This document shows, one piece after another, positions 11,903 to 24,700 of a stretch of 64,000 nt of DNA. Source of the DNA: Paragordius varius (Eukaryota; Nematomorpha). The stretch's first letter is position 1. Each line of letters starts with the position of its first letter. The stretch is from positions 9,486,001 through 9,550,000 of the forward strand of contig OZ176055.1 in NCBI GenBank assembly GCA_964247055.1, in the 5' to 3' direction. Both the position numbers and the translations under genes were made by a program. The notes below the pieces were generated by a model. The model was not told the origin of the DNA. It searched no databases and was given only the letters and a program-made list of their open reading frames with translations.

Positions 11903-14900
11903 TTGTCCTTTTAAATTTTACTATGCTTTTTATAAAAACTCAATTCTTTACTTTTGTGAATGCCATTATTTTTTTCTAGAGGGCGAAAGACAAGGTCTAG
12001 CAACTCAACTAACCTCGGATCTCCAATATCCTTGCACGGAATGTAATAAAGTTTTTCACCGACAAGGTATTTTTTTAACATAAAAAGTTGAATTTAAAAT
12101 TAAAAAAAACGTTTAAAAGAGGAATTTAAAAAAATTTAAGGAATATTTTTACTGTTTCTTTCTGTTTTTAACAGTTTATTTTAAGCGAATTGATTATATA
12201 ATTCTGCTATTTTTTGCATTTCTTGTATGAACGCTATTTTTGCATACTATATATATGTATATTCAACAATAATATTTAGAACGATTATTTGCACATATGT
12301 CAGCACACAGACCTTATAAATGTAACGTCCCTGGATGCGATAAAGTAAACTAATTTATTATTGCATAATCTTTTTAAAATATACCACCATTTACAATTTA
12401 AATTCGCCCACCCTTGAAAAATTCAATTTCACCCTAAGGATATATGTCTTTTTGGGATAATATAATTCGTCATTAATATGAAATATATATCTTTATGGCA
12501 TAGTTTATTATTCTCTTCTGTATTAGTTTTTATTTTCAACAAAATTTCGTTGTTTAAAAATGTATAAAATAGCTAAAGTAAAAACTGAAATTATACGGAC
12601 AAAACGTTTAAATAAAAAGACAAATACATTTTTTTAAAAGACAACCATACTTTTTTAAATTTACATTTATCTTGTAAAATAATTTATTTACAATTATAAA
12701 ATATATAATTAATTGTGTCACCAATATACATATCTATTTTATACTTTGTTGTTTAAAACAATGAGTTATATTTAAAAAAATCAAGATATAAAAAGATGTC
12801 TTTTAGTAAAAAAAATTTTTCCTTTTTATTATTTTTACTTTTGTCCGTATAATTTCAAGTTTATTAGGAAATAATTAATTTGAGAAAACGCACAATATAT
12901 TTTATGGATTTGAATCGTTCGAAGATAATTTTTTAAGAGGTAATTTGAATTATATAAAAACGCCAGTTTCGTTTTTATCATAAAAATTGTGCTTTATTTG
13001 CCTTTTATTTTTCACGTTGTAGGAGTTTAAATTGAAAAATATGTTAGCCCGCCATATTGCAACATCTCACACCTCACCAACAGGGTTAGCCGCTCTTGCT
13101 GGCCTACATGGTATATAATCAATCGTTTAGGGCAAAAAAAAAATTTTTATTTTTTTCATTTATTTATAGAAAATTTGAAAAACTTTTTTTAAAAGTTTTG
13201 TTTTACATTTATATTTATAAACTTTTTCTAAATACTTGAGAATTGGTGGTATCTGGTGAGTATTTTATTATCTTTATGTTTACTCGTTTTTTTAATTTTA
13301 AATTTAAAACCAAATTTTCCAACAAAATCAATTTTATTTATATATACCATTTACAGTTCAAATACCCTTGAACAATTCAAATTTACCCTTAAAGGAATAC
13401 TGTTTTTAAACTAATATAACTCATTATTAATATGAAATATATTATGGCATAGTTCATTATTTTTTCAGTATTATCTTAATTTAAAAAAAAAATTTTATTT
13501 TTTGAAATTTATAAAAATTAGGTAAATTTTAAAATTATAAAACATATATTTTTTTTGAGGGTGAACTTGAATTGTAAATCGTATATATAAGCTATTAAAA
13601 TTAAAATATAAGGCGTTTATATGTTAAGTAAAACGTTAACTATTATATTTTTAGATTTATGTGTATTATTAACCATTACGTGTATTATGAACTTAATATC
13701 ATAAAATCTTCATTATATTAGTATAATTTAATCATACTATGCATTTTATTGGTTCCTTATTTCACACTATAGTTGGGAATTTGCATGAAACACAACAGTA
13801 ATGTATGAAAACAAAAAAATGTAAAATAAATAATCATTTCTTTACTTTTTTCCATACACTACTGTTGTGTGAAATAAGAGCAACCAGATTAAAATGCATA
13901 TTTGTATTATAATAAGCATCATATCTATAATTGTGTAATATGTATAGGTAATGGGACCAGTTCACCCCCTTACCCCCGAATAATTCTTAAAACGAAAGCG
14001 GCATTTTACCTTAAAACGACACCCCTAACCAAAATGTCCCGTAAACTTTGTAAGAAAAATTTGAAATTGCGACATTTGGCCAGGCACCCCTTTTCACTCA
14101 TAAACACACAAGCAGTTAAACATGAATGTAAGTTTCTTTTGTAATTATGGTTAGGGTTAAATTCTAATGGCAAATATATGTACTTTTATAAACATAATAA
14201 CTAATTGGATTGGCTTTTTATAAAACGTCAGAAATTGTGATTTTTACCACTTTTTACTATTTTAGTTGTCAGAAATTACTTGGGTTAATAAAACCATTTT
14301 CACCATTATAACTTGTCACCTACAGGTATTTGAAAAATAAAAGTATAGCTTAATAGAGATTAGATTAGATTTTTATTTTTTTGCTGAAAATTTTTACACA
14401 TCTTTTTTTTCAAAGTAATTCTGGTATTAGATCATCTTGCCAGTTGTTATTATAACAACCATGATTGAATTTGTTCGTTTTTAAACTGTCGCAGATTGTT
14501 TATTTTACTTTCTATTTTTTAAAACGAAAAAAAAAACTAATATCATAAATTTTTGTGGCTTTTTTGAATGAAAACCCCTTATATACTTATTCTGAAAAAA
14601 CTACTTTTTTTTAACTTTTTTATACTTTTTATACGTAATAAAATTAATTAGGCATAAAAACGCCTTAATACTTATTTTGAAAAAACTACTTTTAAACTTT
14701 TTATACGATATAAAATTAACCAGGCATAGAGAAATTGAATGAGTTAAATGCTCATCATCAAAGTATGAATCAACGATTATACAGCAAATTATTGCAAAAT
14801 AGTGGCAGTTCCATCGTTCCAGGAACTAATATAATTCCTTCAAACACGTCTTCATCTATACACGATGCCACACTCACCCTTAATAATCGATCTAAATTGT

Positions 14901-17570
14901 TGGCTGCCAATGATCTTTTAACCAATAATAATAGTAATAGTAGGAATTATTTTAATTTTGATTTTTTTTAAAAAAATCTTCAAAAGTTTTGAAAAAATAA
15001 TTTTTTTTAATTATTTAGCTAACTAGTTTTTACTTGTTTTAGCTTCCACGTTTAAAATATAATGTGTCGTTTCTTAAACAAGAGTCATTTTAAATTTGTT
15101 ACATATATTAACGGAATTTTTTAGAATTTTATTTAGGTAGTTGGTTTTTTACTGTTGTTTGCTAATATTATATACCATTTACAGTTCAAATTCACCCTTG
15201 AACAATTCAAAGTCATCCTAAAAATAAATTATGTGTTTTCGGGCTAATATAACTCATCATTAATATATGAAATATATGTTTATGGCATAATTTATTATTT
15301 TTTCAGTATTATATTAATTTTTAACAAAATTTTATTTATTTAAAAAAAATATAAAACAATATAGGTGTAATTTTTAATTTTATAAAACACATAATTCATT
15401 TTAGGGTAAATTTCAATTGTAAATGGTATATAATGAAATTTTTGGACTAAAAATTTTAAACAATATAGGTGTAATTTTTAATCTTAAAAAACACATTATT
15501 CATTTTAGAGTGAATTTGAAATTTAAATGGTATATAATTGATTTTTTTACTAGAAATTTTAAACAATATAGGTGTAATTTTCAATTTTGAAGAATTTAAA
15601 TTTATTTTAGGGTGAATTTGAACTGTAAATGGTATATTATTAATTTTCCTACTTAAAATCCTTTGAGGACAGTTATAGTTTAAAAAAACACATTATTCAT
15701 TTTAGGGTGAATTTGAACTGTAAATGGTATATGATTAATTTTTTTACTAAAAATTTCAAACAATATTGGTGTAATTTTTAATTTTAAAAAACACATTATT
15801 CATTTTAGGGTGAATTTGAACTGTAAATGGTATATAATGAAATTTTTAGAGGACAAATATAGTTTAAAAAACACATAATTCATTTTAAGGTGAATTTGAA
15901 CTGGAAATTGTGTATACTAAAAATCAGGACACAAATATAGTTTAAAAAAAGTTCACATTATTCATTTTAGGGTAAATTTGAACTGTAAATGGTAAAATAA
16001 TATTTTTTTTACTAAAAATTTTTGGAGGACAGATAAAGTTTTAAAAAAAGTTTTATCTTTTTAGACGGAAATCAACAAGGTATGGTTGGACATGTGATTC
16101 ATCACAAACCTGGAACTGTTCACCATTTGGCTGATGGAAAGACGGATGGTCTTATTACCACAACAACCAAAGGTATAAAATATACTTACTTATAAAAAAA
16201 TTTTTCCTTCCACCTTTTAATTTTTTTTTCAATAAAATAATTGGCGTCTAACTTATTAGCTTATGATATTATCACATATTTTTCCGATTTAAATGTAAGG
16301 CTCTAGTTTTTAAAGTATATGATTGTTTAATAATAATGTGTTTTTCAGATGCCTCTAAGCCAAAAAATTTAATATTTTTCTAAAAGTTTAATATTTTAAA
16401 AAAAAATTGAACACCAATTTTTTAAATTTTATTAAAAAAACATTTTAAAATTCAGAAAAAAGGGTTATAACGCATATCATGAGTTAATTATAACGACGAT
16501 ACGGAATCCTTGTTTCAATATGATTAAACTCAATTTGTACTACTTTATGATAATTTAGGGTTGTTTTCATAAAAAAAGATATAGTATCAATGCAATTTTT
16601 ATTTTTTTGATTGATTATTTAATTAGAATCAAACAATTCACGAAAACAGGATCAACCCTTCCAATTTTTGGCGGACACTGCGGATAATTGTAAGTCCAAA
16701 ATAATTCCATTAGTTTTATATAAACTTGGTGTTTTAAGATTCAATTTTCCTTTTATTTTGCTATATATATGTTTCATAATTTTTACTTGCTCTTGATTAT
16801 AGTTAAACAACATAGCCTAAGTATCAATAATCGTAACAACAAACGAATGTTTGATGAAAACATTATTAATGCTTCGGATGAAATTACATTGGCGGAAGCT
16901 AAAAAAGCTAGAATACAGCAAGTTAATACAAATTCTACAATACCATTTTATCAAGTATATATACCATCATAATATACAGTCGTTTTAGAATAATTTTTGC
17001 TTTCATGCTAAAAAATCGCTAATTTGTAGGCAATTATAAGAGGATATTTATATAAGCCAAAAAATAATTCATTTTTTTTTTATTAGAATAGTCAATAACG
17101 AGTGTCTGATGTATTTATCTTTTATGTTTTGCGGTTGATAGTATCAGTTTTTTGTTTTTTTAAAATTTTCTGTGATATTTTTAAATTTGTAAATATTAGT
17201 GAATATTTTATTGAGTTTAATTATAGAAAAAACTAGTAATTTTTTCATTCATAATTTCAAGGTTAATTTTTGTTTTTTTATTAACTAAATGGTCATGCAG
17301 ATATAGAATCATGTATTTGTTATACGGGTTATCTATTTTTTTAATTTACTTCACATACATATTATATTATTATCGAGGAAATATTGTATATATAATCTTT
17401 TTTTGTAGAGTAAAAATAGCATGAATATTCCGCAAAAAAGGATTGTGGTACTTGGGGGTACGGAGGCTCCTGATGATTTGTTTTACAAATCGAATACCCT
17501 TATCAGGTACATTTTAAATTCACAAAGAGTTTATGAGTTAAAGCCAAAATTTTTTAACGGAACAACCTAA
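8338..17570 (+). CDS. MTA: metastasis-associated protein (MTA), NuRD subunit
   Basis: Seventeen exons give a continuous 791-residue frame: 8338-8371, 8399-8466, 8490-8583, 8609-8793, 9420-9989, 10605-10735, 11113-11177, 11490-11603, 11980-12066, 12280-12344, 13023-13110, 13948-14127, 14724-14933 (or to 14939), 16065-16172, 16627-16689, 16803-16954, 17409-17570. Order of domains: BAH (about 5-165; [33 protein letters not shown]), ELM2 ([20 protein letters not shown]), SANT ([12 protein letters not shown]), a GATA-type finger with C378/C381/C403/C406 (ending [10 protein letters not shown]), then two C2H2 fingers at 439-459 and 464-487, and the MTA motif [20 protein letters not shown]. The end keeps [15 protein letters not shown], matching the C-terminal DAPDDVFY block of vertebrate MTA. 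MTA scaffolds HDAC1/2 through ELM2-SANT in the nuclear NuRD repressor. Introns 1-3 are 27, 23 and 25 nt; the others are 113-1131 nt and several hold MITEs. The start at 8338 gives [17 protein letters not shown], matching MYRVGDYVYFE. Confidence 0.93.
8372..8398 (+). other. ultra-short intron, MTA intron 1 (27 nt)
   Basis: Starts GTACC and ends ATTAG with a pyrimidine-rich middle. Phase 1, splitting the Asp codon of VGDYAYFE. Read through, it meets stop codons at once. TTTAAT may serve as branch site. Confidence 0.88.
8467..8489 (+). other. ultra-short intron, MTA intron 2 (23 nt)
   Basis: Starts GTTTT and ends TTAAGAG, phase 0. Removing it joins RRIEELIK to [10 protein letters not shown], which aligns without gap to vertebrate RRIEELNK-TANGNVEAKV. 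Without removal the frame is wrong. It is the shortest intron in the window. Confidence 0.85.
8584..8608 (+). other. ultra-short intron, MTA intron 3 (25 nt)
   Basis: Starts GTTAGC and ends TTAAAG, phase 1, in the BAH domain between LADKHQ and IFDEDEA. The upstream frame stops two bases into it, and the downstream frame has a stop within it, so removal is needed to keep the BAH domain whole. Confidence 0.82.
9027..9122 (+). repeat. dispersed repeat D, copy 2 (in MTA intron 4)
   Basis: Begins GGGTGTCCAACACAAATGGC, followed by CGGCCCACATTTTTGAT, matching copy 1 in opposite orientation. It lies in the first long intron of MTA. Confidence 0.6.
11208..11452. mobile_element. MITE family A copy running into a TA microsatellite
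   Basis: Has the left end (ATCATTTACAATTAAAATTC), the core GGGCTAATATAACTCATTAT and right-end repeats AGGGTGAAATCGAATTG. The right terminus has been replaced by a TA run reaching to the acceptor of MTA exon 8. Confidence 0.7.
11662..11899. repeat. two TA microsatellites in MTA intron 8
   Basis: Pure TA runs at about 11667-11709 and 11862-11899, separated by unique AT-rich sequence. Confidence 0.8.
12381..12955. mobile_element. MITE family A split by a family B insertion
   Basis: Left half at 12381-12575 (CCATTTACAATTTAAATTCG, then CACCCTTGAA and the core), right half at 12868-12955 (TTTGAATCGTTCGAAG, then GGTAATTTGAATTATATA). A family-B MITE occupies the middle, so A was in place before B arrived. 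Confidence 0.7.
12576..12867. mobile_element. MITE family B nested in a family A copy
   Basis: Left end AGTAAAAACTGAAATTATAC with GGACAAAACG following; right end TTGTCCGTATAATTTCAAG. The internal AAAGACAACCATAC is typical of the family. About 290 bp, like other complete copies. Confidence 0.78.
13345..13583. mobile_element. MITE family A, compact copy
   Basis: Runs from TACCATTTACAGTTCAAA to GAATTGTAAATCGTA with TATA flanks and the ACTAATATAACTCATTATTA core. Lies in MTA intron 11. Confidence 0.75.
13735..13906. mobile_element. MITE family C, hairpin-like copy
   Basis: Left arm TACTATGCATTTTATTGG and TTATTTCACACTATAGTTGG; right arm CATACACTACTGTTGTGTG, GAAATAAGAGCAACC and AAAATGCATATTTGTA. 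The arms are near complements around a short loop. It ends about 40 bp before MTA exon 12. Confidence 0.72.
15173..15994. repeat. MITE family A with amplified right end (tandem array)
   Basis: One near-complete family-A copy (15173-15428) is followed by about six more copies of its right end only, each reading CATTTTAGGGTGAATTTGAA then CTGTAAATGGTA. Unit ends fall near 15428, 15532, 15634, 15729, 15832, 15912 and 15994, giving a period of about 80-104 bp. Spacer pieces such as AAACAATATAGGTGTAATTT also recur. All lies in MTA intron 13. Confidence 0.8.
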
Positions 17571-17711
17571 TTGGTTCATTTAATTTTGATTTTCTCTGTT
17601 ATATCGAATTAAATATATGATGCCATATGGAGCATTTTTATATAATTTTTAACCATTTTTTTTAAACGTAGGAGACAAAAACTTGGGCACTTTGTGTTAG
17701 CTCGCTTTATA

Positions 17712-17999
17712 CAGTAAAAATTTAAATTATATACGGACAAAGCGTAAAAATGTAAACACAATTTTTTTTAAAAGACAACCATACATTTTTAAACCTTAAT
17801 TTATCTTGTAAAAACATTTAATTACAATCGTAAAATACATGATTGAATGTGTTACCAATTTGTATTTCTAGATAATACTTTGTATAAAAGAATGATATTT
17901 AAAAAAATCAAGATTATAAAAGCATGGTTGTTGTCTTTTAGAAAAATATATTTGTCTTTATATTTCCACGTTTTGTCCGTAAAATTTCAATTTTTACTG
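17712..17999. mobile_element. MITE family B, full copy between MTA and RRM1
   Basis: TACAGTAAAAATTTAAATTA at the left and TTTCAATTTTTACTGTA at the right, 288 bp, flanked by TA on both sides. CAGT termini with TA flanks fit a Tc1/mariner-derived MITE. It fills much of the 1.15 kb convergent gap between the MTA and RRM1 stop codons; the rest of that gap shows nothing. Confidence 0.82.
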
Positions 18000-18720
18000 T
18001 AAAACAGTTTATCATCATGTAGATTTGGTATTGTTGTCTTTTTATACATTTGCTCGGATAGTTTTTGTCAACGATATTTGTTTGGATAAAATGTTTTTTG
18101 CACGATTAAATTTATTTAAAATTATAAACGTGAATATTCTATGCATTTATTTACTCATTATTTTAAACAGTTAAAGTTTAACTTATGATCATTTAATGCG
18201 ATCATATCGACAAGGGGATTGAAATAAATATATTTTTATTCATATCCTTATTATATATATAAACCCCTAAAAAATGATTTTTTATAATATAATTTTTTAT
18301 ATGATAGAAAAATGCGCAAAAACATCAATCCGTATGTGATCAAAAAAGCTACCCGTAGTATAAAAACTCTCATTGCATTACCATAATATAATAATATCTA
18401 AAATTTATACATTGTTTTAAACATTAAAAATTTAATTTATTGTTGAATATATATTTATAATTTATACACGTATATATGTGTGAATATTAAAAAAACCATA
18501 AAAATATACATCTCATAAACGATTGATTGATATTGTCAATGAATTTAGTAGTAAAGTACTATTTTTTGATCGCAAACATACATATCATTAATGTAAACAC
18601 TGAACATACAGACATATACACATTTTACATATTTCCATGATTAAAATAAAAATCATTGATTAAAAAGAAATTTCACCAAAAAAAATTGTTTTAAAAAATG
18701 AGATTTTCAGTTCAGTTTTT

Positions 18721-21700
18721 TTATCCACTACACATTAGGCATTCATCTTTATTGTTTAGAGAGCATAGGAGTTTAGCAGCCATATCCTCGTTTGTACTTT
18801 TTGTTTGATGATTATTTTCCTTGTTCGATTCCTTATCTTCGATGTCAGTGTTAGAGGAGGCATTATTAAGATTATCGGATTCAGTTAAAGGAGCTGGTCG
18901 TTTAATCCCTTTGTTGCCAAGTTTCGTTTTATCAACCGTAAATTGTATGGCATTTGCGGCCGGTTTTGTTCGTAAATAGTACATGCCAGTTTTTAGACCC
19001 TAGAAAGTTATAAAATTGAGAAATCAATTTTATATGCTTTTTGGTTGTTGAAAAATAGAATAACCCCTACTTAATTTTAATATTACGATGAAATAAACAG
19101 GTTTCACTAGAATTAAATCATTTTCTTATCTAATTTACTATACAGCATGTACAATTGATAAGGGTTGTTATGGGGAACATTATTTTACTTTGCTGTAATA
19201 CGACCTTACTCCAATTAACCATATATAAAAAATTAGGCATGTTAACAAGCGGATGATTGATTACGTTATAAATCTTACAGAGTGTTTATTAAACATTAGT
19301 AAATATTATTTTTCAGTTTTAAATGATAATTTTTTAAAGCTTAATTTATTTTTTCATATTCCTTTAAGATTAATTAATTTTATTAAATTACTAAACGTTA
19401 CATATATTCCATATATAAAATCAAAAAAATAAATTATATATATATATATATATATAAACTTTGCTCCAGGCATAAAAATGCATGCTAGTAAGTTTTGAAT
19501 AATTTGGTTGTGCAATATGTATGTTTAATGATTGGCTTTGATCAATGTAAGGGGAACGGTCAGCAGCCATATCAATTATAACGCGTTGAGAAATTTCCCA
19601 AACCGTTTTGTACAGGGCTTTTATATCATCGGGGATGCAGTCTATCCGCTAAATTTTAAAACATAATTCGAAAAGGTAAAATATTAGAAAAAAAACTTAT
19701 AATAACGGTTAAAAAGAAAGCAAAATCAAATCATTTAACCATAAACGTTAATAAGGTATAAAATTGTATAATATGTAGAGTTAGTTCGACTCTCTTATAA
19801 CTCTAATCATAAAGTTTTGTAAAAAATTAAGTTGAAAAAAAATATATGGTTGATTTAAAACCTAATATTGCGGCTCTGTACTAAATAAAACTTTCATATT
19901 TACGAGAAACAGTAAAAACTAAAATTATACGGACAAAACGGAAAAATATATGGACAAATATTTTTTCATAAAAGACAACCATAATTTTGTAATCATGATT
20001 TATTTTAGTATAACTCATTGATTTAAATCGCAAAGTCTGAAATAGAGATATATATTTCTAACACATCCTTATTTTACAATTGTAACTCTAAATGAGAAAA
20101 ATTAAGGTTTTAAAAAGGTTGTCTTTTCGAAAAAAATATTTGTCTTTATATTTTTACGTTTTGTCCGTATAATATTATTTTTTACTGTATCTTTTTAAAA
20201 TTTTACAATTATTAGTTAAAAAAACTGTAAACCTGAACAGAACCTAGATTAGCTATGAGTTGATTTTTGATTTCATCGCTCCAAAGGCCCAAATCAGTTA
20301 AATCTTTCAACAAATGATGATTCACAATCTTAAAATATGTTGACAAGAAAAAAATTAAAATTTATATTAAACTTAAAAATTAAATAATATTTTTTACAAT
20401 AGGGAAATAATATTTTTGATGCTTGATCTTTTCAATATAAGCTATTAAATAAGTAATACAGATGAAGTGGTAAGGAACACATCATTGTTAAATCAAAAAC
20501 TTTAAAAAATTAAATTTTAATATATCTTTACAAAAAAAATCTTTTATTGATTTTTTTGTATTTCAATCGTTGTTTAAGTATAAAATGCAGCATTTTTACA
20601 CAAACAACATATTTTCATCAACTTACCTTCACAAGTGTATTTTTTAAAAACGTTTTATTAGACAAGCTTAATTGATTGATTCAAAAAATATTCTTGGAAT
20701 CAAAAAAGGACATACTTGAAATTCACCACTCAAAACTCGACGGGTGTAAATGTTAGTTGTGTAAGGTTCAATACTTTCATTATTTCCCAAAATTTGAGCA
20801 GTTGAAGCCGTAGGCATGGGGGCAATGAGAAGGGAATTACGAATTCCATACTTTACAATTTTAGCCTTCAGTTCATCCCAATTCCAATATTCGGTATTTT
20901 CTGGTTTCACGTTCCACATGTCATACTGAAGGATCTTTTATTGATTAAGAAAAAAAAATGTTATTAAAAGTTAAAATGCAAAAAATAGGGGAAGACGTAA
21001 CTAGGATCTGTTTTATAACGGATTTCATGTATATTTCACGGTTTTATTATTTGAAAATTTAAAAATTTAGAGTTGTTAAATGTTAAGTTACCTCAACCAT
21101 ATGTTTCAGAACTTGGAAAAAGCTGTAAAAATATATTTTTTATGGAAAAAGATGAAATTTTAGTAAGTAGACTGTAGTATGGAAAATAATTTTAGATTAT
21201 TACTTTTTGTGTTTTATATACCACATGCAAATAATTAAAGCGAAAATAAGTTTAATTTAAAAACAGTCACGTTTTTTGTTCAATATACTTTTCTTAAACT
21301 CAAACTCCAAAAAACCTAAAACCATACCCCCTTGGAAACTGGACTCCCTTGGTATGAACTATAAGTTTCACCCAACTGTTGTGCCAATTCACACGATGCC
21401 TCAAGTGCCGAATGGTAAATGCATTGAAATATTTTGATGTTTAGTTCCTTGGCCTGGGTGCTATCGAATGGGAATCGCATTTTAATGAAGGCGTCAGCTA
21501 AACCCTGAACCCCAATCCCAAGGGGTCTATGTCGTTTATTGGATCTTTCGGCCTGTCGTTTATAAAGAATTGAGAAATTAGTTATTAAGGACAAATTAAA
21601 ACTATTGGTGACCAAAAAATTATAAGATAAGTTTTATATAAAAATGATATATAAAAAGGAAAAAGGTACCTATTAGAGAGGAGGGCGCAATAATCTTAAA

Positions 21701-24700
21701 TAATCAAATAATAAAACTATTGGTGACCAAAAAATTTAGATAAGTTTAGATAAAAATGATAACTAAAATGGAAAAATGCAAAAAACTATTAATAGAGGAT
21801 ACCGTGATAATTTAAATAATCAAATAATATAGATGATTGATTTTTTTCAAAAACTAAACAAAATTTAAAACTAAATTAATTGAAAAAACATTAATGATTC
21901 GATTTATACAGACAAAACTGAACAAAAATACGTAAAAACAACTACATTTTTATAATGATATATTTTTAATATAAATCATTGTTTTGAGCAAAATGGGGAT
22001 TAAAGATATAAATTGGTAATACACTCATTAATATAATTAAAATTGTCATTATATCATTTATTTAGGTAAAATCATGGTTTTAAAGAGTGTGATTTTATTT
22101 TTTTACAATTTTTGCCCGTATAATTTCAATTTTTAGCATAGCTACTTAATAAAACATCAAGTAATCAATCAAATGGTTTCATCATTATTAAAGTATGCCC
22201 ATTCAATCAAATTCACTACGCTTTTTCTTTTTTTCATTTGTGCTTTATTCTTACCACAGTAAAATGCCATAATATTGGTTATATCAGTCATTTATTAGGT
22301 TTTATAGAGTAATAAATTCATTTTTTGTACTAACAAATAAAATTCTCCATCAGATCAATAATTTGATAATTTCTTTCCAAAATAACCCATTTTTAAAAAG
22401 ATAATTATTTCGTAAAAATAAGTAATTACCTCAGGAACGGGATAAAAATTGACATCAATTATGGTGTCCAAATTTTTGGTGACATGTTTCGTAACTTCTT
22501 GTAGTTTAGGAAAATTAAAGAAAGGTTTTTGAGTTTGGGTATCCAGTTCAACGTATTGATTCAAAGCCAGAGAAGCCAAATTACATACAGCGACCTACAG
22601 ATAAAACGAAAAAAAAATACTAAAGGACAATTATTTTTTTAAAAGACAACCATAATTTCTTAAAAGCCTGATTTTTTGCAATTTTATATAATTTTTTGGG
22701 TTAAAAAATAGGAATAGCGATAAATTGGTAGCTAATTCAATTATATTAGTTCAAAATTGTATTATATATAGGAAATCAAGGATCGAAATTGAATTTATAT
22801 AAGTGTTTTTTAATTTTTTTTAATGTTTTCATCCGTATATATTCAATTTTTACTGTAAAAGCTATAACAAATACCTCATCAGGTGAAGAGTATTCAACTA
22901 TTTCGGTACAAAGATTTGAACATTTGATAGTGCCTAAATAATAATAATAAAAAATTTTTCATTTGTGGAAATAAATAATAATTGTTTCGTGTATAGATAA
23001 GAACGAAATATGTTTTATCAGAGCGGAGCGCATAATATATAGATAAAGCTGGTGTATAATATACCATTTAAAATTAAAATTCACCTATAAACAATCCGAT
23101 TTCACCCTTGACCACAAATTGACCCTCGAACAATGCAAAATCACCCAAATAAAATATATGTTTTTTAAGATTAAAAATAAACTTGGTTAAAATTTAATAA
23201 TACTGTAAAAATAATAAACTATGCCATAAAAATATATTTCATATTAATAATGAGTTATATTAGTTCAAAAACATATAATCAATTTTTAGGGTGAATTTGA
23301 ATTGTTAGAGGGTGAATTAGCATTGTTCAAGGGTAACAGTAAAAAAATTATATATCATTGGTTGGTTTTAATAATCCTTTTTTGTTGTATCGAAAGTAAT
23401 ACAAAGTATAAGACCAAAAAGCACCAAAAGAAAATATTAAATCTTGCATACTATTATAAAAAATTTTATCCAAACACCAATTAAAAACCTCTATAACAAT
23501 AAACAGTTTCTAATGTTTTTTTTAATCCATATATATATATTTACAAAATATATATATGTATATACCAATATTTTGTTGATTTGATTTAGCATTACACGCA
23601 TCTTTATAAAGCATATAAGGCGTCCCCGTTTCAGTTTGACTTTCCATTATGGCATACCATAACTCTTGAGCTTTCACTACACGTTTACGTCTACCTTCAT
23701 TTTCATACCTGAATCGTAGAATAAAATTTCATATTTTTCAATAAAGTTTAATAAGCTAGTTAACTTATTAAATCAAAGCTTTAATAAAACAACCCTTATT
23801 ACGTACAAACATTATGCATATATATATTATTCATAAGGTAAAAAATTTAACCTATATAGGATAAAATATATAGCGATTAATATTTTATATTGGGTAATTG
23901 TTGCTACTACAGCCAAAATATAATAAAAGCCAATTTTTTTTAATAAAATAAATGCTTTACATTATTTAAATATTATTATACCTTACAAAGATTGATAATA
24001 TAAATTATAAATTCACTCCCATCATCAGAGCGTATATTTTATGCTTGTAATAATTTAAACTCAGTCTAAATTACTCTTCACCAAAAAATCATACTCTTAA
24101 AAAGAGTTTTCAAATTTTTAGTAAAAATATGACAAAATTCTATTCAAAAAAATTACTTCTAACAAATGTTACACACCCCCCCAAAAAAAGTATTAAAATG
24201 TTTGACAAATATTTTCATTACATTAGTGAATATATAAAAATCACTTTTAAACTCTGCCTAAAATGACTAAAAACCAACTCCTAAGAAAAGTTTTTTTACA
24301 TAAAAACAAAGCACCTAATATATTAACACAAAAAACTAGCCCCTACCCCAAAAAAAGAGTTTTTTTAGTAAAAACTAAAAATATAAAAAGGAGGTAACCG
24401 AATATATAGCTCTTCAAAAGCCTGACCCCATACATCAGCAAGTCCAGGACTTTCCTGTGGACACATTAAACTCCAATCGCCATCTTCTTTAACGCGACGC
24501 ATAAATAGGTCTGGAATCCATAAAGCATAAAACAGGTCACGTGCTCTTTGTTCCTCTTTCCCAGTGTTCTTTTTGCATGACAAGAAATCAAAAACATCGG
24601 CATGCCATGGCTCTAAATATATGGCAAAAGCTCCTGGACGCTAAATTAATTGACGCATATATGTGTTAGAAATTGCAAATTTTTTTTATGGATTTTTCAA

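Noticed and set aside
21061-21135. Possible extra RRM1 exon between 20934 and 21328
   Set aside because: There are splice-like ends on the minus strand, but RRM1 text is already continuous across SPVSKG and ILQYDMWN, and the segment contains a stop.
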